Made by a program: the position numbers and the translations under genes. The notes beneath the pieces were generated by a model. The model saw only the letters and a program-made list of their open reading frames with translations, had not been told where the DNA came from and ran no database searches. Below, in pieces: positions 13,172 to 24,200 of a stretch of DNA of 64,000 nt. Source of the DNA: Euryodendron excelsum (taxonomy: Eukaryota > Streptophyta > Magnoliopsida > Ericales > Pentaphylacaceae); assembly GCA_033060915.1 (NCBI GenBank), contig CM065378.1, positions 35,855,001 to 35,919,000 of the forward strand, read 5' to 3'. Position 1 is the first letter of the stretch. Each line of letters opens with the position of its first letter.

Positions 13172-15416
13172 CTATCTCTGAAGGATAATGTGGGAATCAC
13201 AAATGCTCTTGCAGCCATTGATTGTCCCCCACTGATCAGCAATGTCTCTGGCAATTTTAATTGAGTCTGATGCAGTGCCAAGGAGGCCTCTTCTTGTGAA
13301 CCCAACAGTATACAATCCATTCTCTCCTTTCCAACTGTTCGGAAATGGTGTTTTTGGCAGACCTCCTTCCGTGAAGAAATCACTACCCTGCATTTCATTT
13401 CAAAAACAATATATGAAGGCTCAAGTTAAACATATTTACATGTGTTTATAATATATATATATATATATATATGCAGGGTGGTCCACATCAAGTGTTTTGG
13501 CCTTAGTTGATTTTATTTATGAAAACCACCCATAATTTTTTTTCTTCTCTCTTTTGTCTGGAAACTACCCATAAGTTTTAAAACAACAGTAGTGGATAAA
13601 TATTGAAGTCTAGAAAGCATTGTAATAAAGTGTTTTAGACTTGGTTGATTTTATTTATGAAAACCACACATACTTTTTTTTCTTTTCTCTTTTGTCTGGA
13701 AACAACCCATAAATTTGAAAAGAAAAGCAGTGGATAAATATTGAAGAAGGCTGTTGGGTACTGCCTTCTTCAAGCAGTGGATAAATTTTGAAGCAGTGGA
13801 TAAATATCGAAAGCATTGTAATTAAGTTTGATTATCTCTCTAGAAAGGAGAGAGAAAGAGAATATGTCATGATAGCTACAAATCATCTCACACCCAACGA
13901 AAATTTTTCAAGAAGTAATTCCAGAGAGCGGGAATAGTCCAAGCAAATGCCATCAGATTTTCTCTTTTGTATTAGGAGAATAAGAAACGTTTTGTAGGGT
14001 ACTGCATGTGTAAGACAGAAAAGGACATGAGATTGATAATAAGATAAAAACTAAAACTGAAAAAAAGAAAACAAAAAACAAAAAAAAGAAGGCTGTTCAT
14101 GCATACCTTGAGCCAGCAAGGCACATTGCTCTTGTAACCAGTTGCTAATATTACAGAATCAAATTCCTTTTCTTGTCCATCAATGAACTTTGCCCCATTT
14201 CTTGTTATCTCTCTCACACCTTCCATCACCTATAATCTTAACTATATTAGACAAAGGCTATGCAAAAAGGTGCAAAATAGGGACAAAAAATATGATCCCA
14301 TCTAAAGGTGTGTTTGGTTTGGTTACCTTAATTTTACCACATTTTATTTGTGACAGTGCTCCGACGTCGAGCACCGGGGTTTTTCCGGTGGCGTTTTTTA
14401 GCTCAATTGGGCCGGTTTTCGGCCTCCGGAGGCCTAACCTTTCTGTGTTGCCTAAGGTGAAGTTGGCTACGAGGAGGAGGAACTTGTCCACTAGTCTTAG
14501 AGGTAGCCATTTGAGAAGTGCCATAGCTATTCCAAAAGTTGAGAAGCCAAACATCTCCCTAGGCAGGATATGCACCTGAAACAAACAGAAATGGCCAAAA
14601 AATCAAAGATAACCCGAAGAATTCTGTACAAAACAGAGATTTTGAACATACTTGGACATACCCAAATGAAGGAATTAAAAATTTTCTTCCAAACAAGTGA
14701 TATCAACTGCCCAAAATTGGATTTTAATACATACCCAGAAAGAAAAATTGACTAAGAAAATGAGACTTAAATGAACTTACTGTGCCTCTAACCACAATAT
14801 TTGGTCTTGCATTGTGTCTGCAGAGGTCCAAGCTAACCTCCATGCCGGAATTTCCACAGCCAACAACCAAAACCCTCTGATTTCTGAAATCAGAACCAGA
14901 CCTATAAACACTTGTGTGCACCACAGGTCCTTGAAACTTCTCAATCCCTGGGATTTCCGGTATGACCGGCTCGGCATTTTCTCCGGCGGCAATGATAAGC
15001 CACCGGGAAACATACTCACAGTCCGGAGTTTGAACCCTCCAAAACCCATTACCACGATCAAACTCTGCTCTTTCCACCGCCTGTTTGAACCTTGGTTCAA
15101 TAGAGAAGTGTGCAGCATATGACTCTACATACGATATGAACTGGCGCTTGGTTGGGTACTTGGGGAAATTTTCCGGGAAACCAAACAGTGGAAGTTCACA
15201 AAACTGTTTGGGAAGGTGGAGTTTGAGACGATCGTACGTTCTTTGCCGCCACAAAGAAGCTATGCAGTCGCTTCTTTCAAGAACCAGAGAGGGTACGCCA
15301 TTGTCCTTGAGGCAAGCTGAGACCGCTAGGCCAGATGGCCCAGCGCCTACTATGATAGGTCCATCAACCCACAAGAACTTTGGTTGATTATCTTCCTGTT
15401 CTTTACAAGTACCCAT
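13172..15416 (-). CDS. YUC4: YUCCA-family flavin-containing monooxygenase, YUC4-like (four exons)
   Basis: Indole-3-pyruvate monooxygenase: it converts indole-3-pyruvate to indole-3-acetic acid with FAD, NADPH and O2, the last step of the TAA/YUC auxin pathway. Exons on the minus strand: 15416-14781, 14575-14327, 14229-14107 and 13387-13172. All introns (205, 97 and 719 bp) are GT-AG and phase 0. The product is 407 residues, close to Arabidopsis YUC4. The FAD-binding GAGPSG is at residues 24-29, the NADPH-binding GCGNSG at 186-191 and the FMO-type ATGYKSNVP at 324-332. The MGTC start, the stretch [20 protein letters not shown] in exon 2 and an extended C-terminus ending CDSHIILQR favour YUC4 over other YUCCAs. 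I recognise this by recall, not alignment. No frameshift or missing key residue is seen. Intron 3 retention would give a different C-terminus (see findings). Confidence 0.93.
13491..13810 (-). repeat. Partial tandem duplication and 9-bp-stem hairpin inside YUC4 intron 3
   Basis: A unit starting AGTGTTTT at 13491 is repeated from 13629 with small changes (period about 138 bp). The second copy carries an extra piece in which GCAGTGGATAAAT recurs. At its start is a perfect hairpin, GAAGAAGGC (13743-13751) pairing with GCCTTCTTC (13763-13771) around an 11-nt loop. A TA dinucleotide run (about 13451-13472) lies between this and exon 4. All of it is spliced out of the normal transcript. Confidence 0.75.
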
Positions 15417-15718
15417 GTGTAAGAACCCCCAAGAAAAAGATAAGAAAAGGGAAAGAAAATAAGAGAAGAAAACCTTCTCTGTTTCTTTTATGACCTCCCC
15501 TGTTTTTTTTTTTTCTTTCTTTCGCTCTGTTAAACTCTGTTTTTTTCCTCAGTTTTCCCGAGAAAGTGTGTGATGCATGGAGTGGGAATTTAAAGAAGAG
15601 AGTGCTGTGATTGAAGAAAGTGTTGCCGAGGGAAATCAATGAGCAGCGAATCAGAGTGTCCTCAGGCTTTTAAATGCAACGAACGGAGAGATATTGGATT
15701 GAAGTAAACAGAGTTTTG
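15417..15718 (-). promoter_or_regulatory. YUC4 5' leader and proximal promoter region
   Basis: Read on the minus strand, the 120 nt before the ATG are strongly pyrimidine-rich, as is common in plant leaders. The start context is CACATGGG. The best TATA-like word is TTTAAAAG at about 15669-15676, some 250 bp upstream, which is weak evidence. The region ends at the edge of the large inverted repeat at 15719, so the proximal promoter is short or includes transposon sequence. Confidence 0.4.
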
Positions 15719-16735
15719 GGTTAAATTCACTTTGTGCGCTCCAATGTACCCTCGGTCTCACTTTAATCTCTTTACTTAAAAAATTAGCAATCAACTCCTT
15801 AAATTTTTATTTAAGTATTACTTTGATTCTTTCGTTATTTATTTAACGAAAAATTTTTAAAAAATTAATATAATTCTAAAATAAAGTATAATTAGTAAGA
15901 TAAAAATTAAATTTTTAATAAAATAACTTAAATGGGTGTGTTAGGTTTTTTTTTTTTTTTTTTTTGGTAAAATGAGATTGTATATATCGTCTTTAGGATT
16001 AATTATTAATACACCATTTAAATTATGAATCAGTATAATTTAATATAATCTTAATAATAAAGTATAATTAGTAAGACAAATTAAATTTTTAAAAAAATAA
16101 CTAATTTCACTAAAAAATAACTAAACACGCCCAGTTATTTTTTTAGTAAAATTAGTTATTTTCTTAAAAATTTAAATTTTGTCTTACTAATTAATCAGTG
16201 TGAATCAATATAATCTTACAAATAAAGTATAATTAGTAAGACAAAAATTAAATTTTTAAGAAAATAACTAATTTCACTAAAAAAATAACTGGGTGTGTTA
16301 GTTATTTTTTTAGTAAAATTAGTTTTTTTTTTTAAAAATTTAATTTTTGTCTTACTAATTATACTTTATTTTTAGGATTATATTGATTCACACTGATTAA
16401 TTATATATTTATTCATAATTCAAAGGGTGTGTTAATAACTAATCCTAAAGACGATATATACAATCTCATTTTATACAAAAAAAAAAAAAAAAAAAAACTA
16501 ACACACCCATTTAAGTTATTTTATTAAAAAAATTTAAATTTTGTCTTATAATTATACTTTGTTTTAGAATTGTATTGATTTTTTTAAAATTTTTCGTTAA
16601 GTAGATAACGGTAGGTTAACGAAGGGTCAAAATGATACTTAAATAAAAACTTAAGAGAATAATTGCTAATTTTTAAAATAAAAAGACTAAAGTGGGACTA
16701 AAAATATATTATAATGGTATAAAATGAATTTAACC
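15719..16735. mobile_element. Nested ~1-kb inverted repeat (stacked MITEs) upstream of YUC4
   Basis: The outermost ends are GGTTAAATTCA (left) and its near complement TGAATTTAACC (right). Sequence reading inward from each end matches for about 500 bp with small gaps, including the words TTAGCAAT, GTATAATTA and ATGAGATTGTATATATCGTCTTTAGGATTA (shortened here to their cores). Nested inside are several GGGTGTGTTA words and their complements (near 15931, 16123, 16290, 16425 and 16500), so at least one element with those ends inserted into another. An inner palindrome is centred near 16211. No coding capacity. Confidence 0.8.
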
Positions 16736-18794
16736 ACAGAGGGAGAGTGAGTAGCGTGGTGTAATGGAGGCGTGAAGTTTAAGGAAACGATTTGGTTCTC
16801 TTGCTATTTCTTCTCCGCCTCTCTCTGCAGAGTTTTGGGTATAGTGTCATGGGCAATGGGGGCAAAAACAGAGATTTATATACATTTATGCGTTCGACTG
16901 AGAAATTCTTTTGACGTATCCCACTCACGCTTAGTGGTGGTTTTTCACACCCGCCAAATTACTACTCTCCAATTGGGCATAAAAAATCGTGAGTTTTGTC
17001 AATATTGTTGTGTGTGTGAACCACGCGGCTCTCCATGTTTTACTACTAGCTAATGGCACAGAACACACGTGTGAGATAAATGATAAATTATAAGTTACTT
17101 TTAAAAAGTTATTTTTAAAATTAATTTTTTTTAAAAATGTAATTAGAGATAAGTTATTTTTTTAAGTCATTTACTTAAATATATTTTAAAAAAATTATAA
17201 ATATAAGTTATAAGTTACGTTTAAATATCCTCATAGTATTAGAAACTTAAATTCTGATAAGAGACTGAAAACTATTATTGGCTCTTTCTTTTTATTTGTT
17301 CTAATGCCATGGTCAGTAACAAAGCCAGGATTGAATCCTTGGGGCTAAGAATAGGGTATCATTGAAGAAAAGAATGTTTTTTGCAAAGAGTTTAAAGAGG
17401 TTTTTTTAAAAATAGGGGGGGTCAGGTCAACCTTGACCTACTCCTAACTTCGTCCCTGGCGATGGTCGTACAGTATGCTGCATTTTGTTTCGTTAGATAA
17501 TACCGTGGGATTAGATTAATAATTCAAATTGGCCTTATTCAATTATGCTGCATTTTGGCCTTAGCCGTACGTAAAGCGAACGTCATATATATGGTTGTAG
17601 TGTTGTTTTAGAAGTAAAGAGAGATGAATGCATTAGTATTTTAATGTGATGCGGGAACAAAGTATAGCACCGATTAGATTCCATGCAAGGATAGAGTAGT
17701 TGTTGCATAGATGGAGACAACCCTTGGGACTCAAATCCTAGATATGTCACCCTTTAGTTTCACCCAAAAAAACATACATACAACATATGTATATACATAC
17801 ATAAATATTATTTATTTATATACAAGTGGCAGTATTGAACTTGTCCACGTCAATATGTTGAGCTCAAATGTGTTTGTCAAAACAATAATTAGGCAATATA
17901 AATTTAATTCTTTGTAGATGCGAACAAACAAGGGAGGTAAAAAGGACAAGAGGAACATAGCTAGAGTTGAGATTGGAGGGAGAAAAATGATCTCAACAAC
18001 CTCATCAAACAATATTATGCCATGGATAAGAGGATCTAGAAAGATTGTGTGGCCAACATGGTATAAACAATAAAAAAAAATGTAATTGAGTACATATTAA
18101 ACATGCATTATTATATTATATAAGAGGCGGAACTCAAATTGTTTTTATTTTTTATACTGTGTAACTTTGTTTATGTATACATAACATTTGCTTTAAGAGG
18201 ATATTTTTGGCATTTATCAGAAAATAGTGAGTACATAGAAAATGTAGGGTTAGAAGTTTCTTCGACTATTCGGCACCCAATTAGCTGTTATTTTCTTTAA
18301 TTCTTTTTTCAAAAAATGTTATTCTATTATAATAGTAGTACTTTGATAGCCCCATACTTAAGTTGCATGACAACGCTTCACTAGAGTTGTAATGAAAGAA
18401 AACAAAAAATAAAAAAAAGGTGACACTTCGATGGGAGGGCATGCGAATACATAAGAATATGCTAAAATATACACGACAATAGGAAAATAGAATACAACTG
18501 TCACGATTATCAAATAGTGCTAAACACTTATCGAGAAGGGTAAATTTAAACTACAGGACAGGCTTAGTGCTCGGCGTGATCTTAAGAATAAGATATTAAA
18601 TTTGATCTCACTTCGCGCGTACACTATGATCAATCGGCGTTCAGCAATGCATGAATGAAGTTTATTTGATTCGTATGAACAAGTTAAACATGGTGCTATT
18701 GATATAATAGTGTGAATGTTTACACCTTATTTCATAAGTAAGACAATCATGTGTTGAGAAAAAAGAGTTAGCTCATTGGTAGTGATGTTTATAC
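16736..18794. other. Intergenic, AT-rich
   Basis: No gene is recognised. About 17085-17220 is a short AT-rich palindromic stretch with repeated TTATAAGTTA words, possibly a worn MITE. About 17320-17465 resembles one of several degraded repeats in this window with ends like CCAGGATTGAAT and CGTCCCTGG. Nothing is supported as coding. Confidence 0.5.
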
Positions 18795-19870
18795 TTAGTG
18801 GTGGATTCAGAAATTTCACAAAGGGGGCGAAGCAGAAATTTTTTTTAAGTAGAACTATTATACTAACTATCAACTACTGTCACTTAAATTTAAGCTCTAT
18901 AATAGAGAGTAGAGGCTCATCAAATATAAAAAAAAATATTAAAACTATAACAAATGTAATACCTAAAATAAAGGTATTACTTTTTCACTAATTTTTTTCT
19001 TTTAAAGTAGAGGGGCAAGCAAAATTATTTGAATTTGAGAGAAGAAAACTAAAATTGTTTGGATTTTGGAGGGGCAATATAATTATTTTATTATGAACAT
19101 TTAAAAGTATATAGGGTCTGAAGAAATTTTTTACAACTTTGGAGGGATCAATACACCTATTTTACCATAAATATTCAAAAATATATAATATTTGAGAAAA
19201 TTTATCAAAACTTAAGAGGCAGACCAATACACTTATGTCATGTTTAGTACAAGGGAATGGAATAGAAAGGAATGACCATTTCCACTTTTATTTTCATTCT
19301 TTTTTTTTTTATACTACTATTTAAAACATGTTTTGACCATTTCCACTCTTTTTATTCTCACTCACTTTCACTGTTAAATTTCTTTTAAAAAATATAAAAC
19401 ATGTTTGGTAATTTTTTTTTAATTTTAAAAATTTTAACAAATAAAAAAATAATTTTTTTTAAAAAATTAAAATTTTAAAAAATTTAAACAGTTGAAAATT
19501 CATAAAATAATTTAATAATTAAACCACAGCAGCCGCCGCCACTAACATTATAAATGTTTAATAATATTTAATAATAATATATTACTAATATTTTGTATAG
19601 ACATAATATTAAATTTTCACATTATACACAAATTTCATTACATTATATTTTAACATTGTTCATTAGTCTTATCAAACAAGAAAATGAGAACGGCTATTCC
19701 ATTCTATTCTATTCTTATTCTCATTTCATTATCATTTTTGTTCCACTATTTTTTTTTTTTTTGTACCAAACATAATCTTATTTTGTCCCAAATACTTAAA
19801 AATATATAAGATCTAAGATAATTTTTTAAAACTTCAAGAGGGGTCATGCCCCCCCCCCCGCCCAGCCCCC
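18795..19870. repeat. Degraded repeat with ~74-bp tandem units, interrupted by a MITE
   Basis: From about 19068 a loose tandem repeat of roughly 73-76 bp is visible. Each unit starts GGAGGG- or AGAGGC-like, passes through TTCAAAAATATATA-like words and ends TTTATCAAAACTT-like. The third unit is split at 19236/19777 by the MITE below and resumes on the other side, ending in the C-rich run at 19850-19858. The whole looks like an old non-coding transposon fragment. Its family is unknown. Confidence 0.55.
19237..19776. mobile_element. 540-bp MITE with inverted ends and 5-bp target duplication
   Basis: The ends are GTCATGTTTAGTAC (left) and the complement of GTACCAAACATAAT (right), an imperfect inverted repeat. 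CTTAT flanks both sides (19232-19236 and 19777-19781). Removing the element joins two halves of a repeat unit that also occurs intact just upstream (19141-19230), which gives an internal empty-site comparison. A related left end without a partner is seen near 54190. Non-coding. Confidence 0.65.
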
Positions 19871-20109
19871 TTTTAGGTCCGCCAACCACCCATAATGATG
19901 TAATCATAGTCATGTGTTATATTCATCATCTCCTATCCGAGGCTTTGGCCGCTCGATGTAAAAATAAAATATCGTGTGTTATTAAATCCATTCTTATCGA
20001 ATGTTTGTTTGTTTGTTTTTTAAATGTAATGAATTTCAAATCAACGGAAGAATAATAAAACCATCATTTAAAAAACAAACATGAAAGTAATTTATGGAAA
20101 TATATTTAT

Positions 20110-20306
20110 GGCTTATTTGGTACAATTTTTTTAAGTTTTTTTATTTGACTTTTTTTTCTTATAAGTAAAATAATCAGAATTTTTCAGTTTTTTTGTTTAT
20201 CTTAGCACATAAAAGCTAAAAAACTGAAAAAAAAATTAACTTTTTACTTATAAACTAAAACAACAAAATAAAAAAAAAGTTAAATAAAAAATGTACCAAA
20301 TGACCC
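20110..20306. mobile_element. Short palindromic MITE with TTTGGTAC-type ends
   Basis: The left end GGCTTATTTGGTAC and the complement of the right end, GGGTCATTTGGTAC, match at most positions around an AT-rich interior that pairs with itself in part. It is related to the element at 46073-46294. No clear target duplication. Confidence 0.55.
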
Positions 20307-23300
20307 ATTGCGCAAAGATAAGGTACTTAGGCTTGAGAGAGGCCAGAAGTTGTTGAATATGTAGGTACCTTAAAATCCTCTTAGTAGATTCTCAGAAGGA
20401 AGAAAAAATTGTCATAGTTCACTTGATCTTGCAGAATGAAATAGTAATAAATTATACTTTGAAGGAATTCTTTCTTTTTTTTTTTTTTTCTTTATGTCTT
20501 TCTTTCTTATATAGCAAGAAAGGTCAAGCTAAAATGATTCTTTTTGTGCCTTCCATTTTTCCGATGTCTATAATTCTTACCCCAACCCGAGGTGGACTTG
20601 GACCGAATTCCCAAGCGCAATTGGCCATAAGAAAACCCGCCCAAGCTTACTAATAAATTTTTTTTTTTGTTGTCTTTAAAAAGAGGCAATGAAACACATG
20701 CACGGAAAAAACCACACATGATAAAGGAAAAAGAAAGACAAATTTTGTGTGTTTCGGTAGTAACGACTATCGCCATTTAGTTTAAAATAATAGATAATTA
20801 AATACACGAAAAATAAAAATTAAAACAAAAATCGTACTTAAAAACGATGGTGTTAATTTTCTACTAGATCATTTTTTTTAAGTGACAGAGATGCCCTACT
20901 ACGTAAGTGATAGTTTATGCTAATTAGTGAGAAAAAATAAAAAGTAAGTAGTGGGAGTTATAAAATCTGAATTAATATTCTATAATTTTATTTTTATGAG
21001 TCAGATAAAATACGGTCAATATTGATAGTTTGCTTGTCTTTTGGGGGTTTTCTCGGAGTGCACATAAAAGTGACAACTTTTTGAATTTGAGGCTGTACCA
21101 AATGGGTAAGAACAAATACCCTAACCACTTTTTGGTTCTTGGCGAAGAAAAATAAGGTGGAGGGAGGGCGGCATTATGATCATCTACATTTCATGGGTAA
21201 GATTGAGATCTTCATTTTATTAATTGAGATATTGACACGTTAGTTAAAATAAAAATTAAGAATTCAAATGAGTTGACTTTAATTTTGTGGTCATATAAAA
21301 TAAATAAATGATATAATTATATAAAAATATCTAATAAGCTTTCATCTAATTTATTAATTGATGGAATAGAAATCTTCATTTCAACCATGGAATAACGAGG
21401 ATCCAAATCCCGAAGGGCGAGATTTGGATTTTAGAAAAAAGCCACTTGTGGGCCGAGTACGAGTGGCATTTGTTTGGATTATAGTTACTAAAATGAGAGG
21501 CTGAAGTAGAAAACGTTAAAGAAACTGAAGCGAGAAATGATTGAAAAGCGTAATAAGAATCTTATTATGAATTTTTTTCAGAATTCAAATGAAACATTTA
21601 AGAAAATTAGTGAAAACATTTAAAAAATTTAGTGAAAATTTACATGAATAATTCTATAGACATTTAGTTATAACTTAAGGGAAAAAAAAAGTGTATAAAA
21701 ATAAAAATTTTAACTTTTTGCAGTGTTTTCCCTTCATTTTTCAAGAGTTTCCATAATGTATCCCAAATATATTGTAATAGTTTCTCAAGAGTTTCTAAAA
21801 CGTTTCTCACACATTTTCAAAACCTTTTTTTAAAAATTTTAAACGAGTTTCCCGTATTGAAAGTGCATTTCTAAAAAAAATGCATTTCTCTCTACCAAAT
21901 AAATTTCTGACAACTATGGTTTGAATTGCATTTATCATTTTTTTAAGGATTAACCTATCAAGGCAAAGTCAATAAACCCATGCCAGAGTAATCTGGATAT
22001 TTATACTCACTGAAAATTACAAGTGTTAGCTTTGAAGACAGATCAGGTTTTATGTTGGAAGTTCCCCTTCTATTGGACCAAGTGTTTCTGCTGTTATGGT
22101 TGATTTGTAAGGTCTTTTCCTTTGGATGGCATTGGTTTTTTTAAAAAAAAAATTTCTAAGTGTTGATTAATTTCAAAATCTACTAACACGAGTCAGATGC
22201 AAAAAGTTTGAGTTTACAGTTTGTATTTAGAGTTGATCCCATGTCGCTGGGTTTACATTTCTCATTTATTAGATAGAAATCTAATTATTTTGCATTGCTT
22301 GTTAACAAACAAAGAAGGGAGAGAAAGTTGCAAAAGACAACAACTGTTTAGTTACTTAAGGGAGGGAATTCTTTTTGCCCTCCAAGGCACAACCTACTCG
22401 TAGAGGGTATACTCTAGGTAACTTTAAGGAACCCCTTCTCCATGTCCTAGGTCAGCTTCTTAATTTTTAAAATTTGTTTTTGCTGAGTTAGGTCAGCTGT
22501 TTAATTGTGTGGAGAAACCAACAACTCAAATAACCCAAGGCAAAGATAGAAAATTTAGGGATAACAGTAGATTGGAAAAAAGTAAAAATTTGACTGAATC
22601 CGTTCTGACCGCCTTGTTTGGAAAGGGTATGAAAGATCAAAACAGAAATAAAGGAGGAGATGAAGGTTAAAATAAAAATTTATACAAATATGAAGACGGG
22701 AATGAACCAAGGTTTTCTCTCTCCCCGCCCCGTTTTCCTGCTTAGATTTTTTTATTTTTTATTTTCTATATATGCAATTTTTTAAAATGAAAACTAAGCT
22801 AAACCATTTTGAAAGCATCAGTTTATGCTACTGTAGAAGTGTTGTAGCAAAGTAAAATGATAGAAAAAGAATTTATGTTGGTGATAGAAGGTTATACAAT
22901 AATAATAAATGATAGTAACTTGTTTTAAAATTGTTTTCATAAAATTGTTAGACGGAAGGTTAGACAAGAATAGCAATATTAAATAGAAGGTTAGACAATA
23001 ATATTATTTTCATGGAATTGTTTTAAAATTTTAGTAAACGTAAAAAATAAATTTTACTGTGAAATAGAGATATAACTTTTGAAAATTAGCAGTTTAAAAA
23101 TAAATTAAATGGTGAAAAATGCTTGAGATTGGGCTCAGACTTGTAACGAGGGTGAAGGCAGGGATGAAGACAGCCTTATACCCTTGGAGGTAAGGATAGA
23201 GGTTTTCGCCTCTATTCAAGCGGGAATAGAGGTGAATTTTTTAGGTGGAGGCGAGAATGAAGATTCCTATCTTCGCCTCGCCCGCTCCATTGCCATTCCT

Positions 23301-23640
23301 AAAAAAATTAATAGGTTTTTTTCTTTCTATTTCCCTTCTTTTCTGTTGAGTGTTGGTAACTCAGTTACTTTAGGCTCTATGAATTGACATTCTGACCATT
23401 TTTTAATTTTTGAATTGATCTTCAAAATACTTATTTTTTTGGATCACATTGTAACTGTTTTTATTTATATAAAAAATAACTCTAATTCGAGTTGGTTCGG
23501 CAAAGATTTTATGCAATGGTCCCAATTTTTTCTTTTTTCTTTTTAACCAAAACCGCTGCTGTTGGAGTAGAGGAAATTTGGAGAGAAATCCTTTCCTATT
23601 GACCAAACACACAGTGGCATGAAGGGAGAGAGTTTGTGCT
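20307..23640. other. Intergenic, no gene recognised
   Basis: AT-rich sequence with short non-conserved reading frames. At 23190-23300 the words GGCG, GAGG and CGCCTC recur in a less AT-rich patch that looks like repeat-derived sequence. Nothing is coding with any support. Confidence 0.5.
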
Positions 23641-24200
23641 TCTTGGGCCTGGAACGGACCCGTGGGCGGGTTTGCGTCAGTTTCGTCCGGACCGCACGGG
23701 TTCAAGTATTGTTGTCACGTGATCTCAGCCACCGTCACACCTGCTAGTCACGTGGCCCTGACCGGATCTGACTATCAGACAATCACTCTCGCTATCGACG
23801 ATCCACTTGCTTCCACGTAGGTCCCACAGAGTGAAATGACCGAAGAGGCCTGACAGTTCGACTAAGATAGGCACATCATACGGCCAGGAGTGAAGTGACC
23901 ACTAACGTATACGAGACCTTTCCGTATTTTGATCTGACTGTAGGGGGTTATTTTCGTCATTGAAAAGTGGGCACGGGACACGTGCCATATAATTTCCCAA
24001 ATACGGCAACGGTTTTTCACCCCGGAGTGTGTAAACCGTCAATGGTTCTCCATAATTTTGGGCCGTCGCTGGTACTCAAAGAGTCGCATCACACGTGTTT
24101 CGAAGCCCATCAAACGGCTGCGCTTCATCAGTTCGTACCATTGACTTATGTTACGATGACAATATTTGATGGGCCTGTTGATTACTTGATTATGTACTTT
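23641..24200. promoter_or_regulatory. GC-richer island with four CACGTG G-boxes, no attached gene
   Basis: CACGTG occurs at 23716-23721 (inside the palindrome TCACGTGA), 23749-23754, 23979-23984 and 24092-24097 (inside ACACGTGT). CCACGTAG lies near 23813. G-boxes bind plant bZIP and bHLH factors. No reading frame with a recognisable domain lies on either side, so this may be the promoter of a lost gene, part of an old LTR, or chance. Confidence 0.3.

Noticed and set aside
12853..13398. 181-codon minus-strand ORF
   Set aside because: It starts in YUC4 exon 4 in a different frame and consists largely of a Phe run encoded by the poly-T tract.
14190..15387. Plus-strand ORFs of 100-129 codons opposite YUC4
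   Set aside because: They are antisense shadows of YUC4 exons, which show clear splice sites and motifs on the minus strand.
15719..16735. microRNA precursor
   Set aside because: The fold-back is far longer than a plant pre-miRNA and is made of nested transposon ends. siRNA production is more likely than a discrete miRNA.
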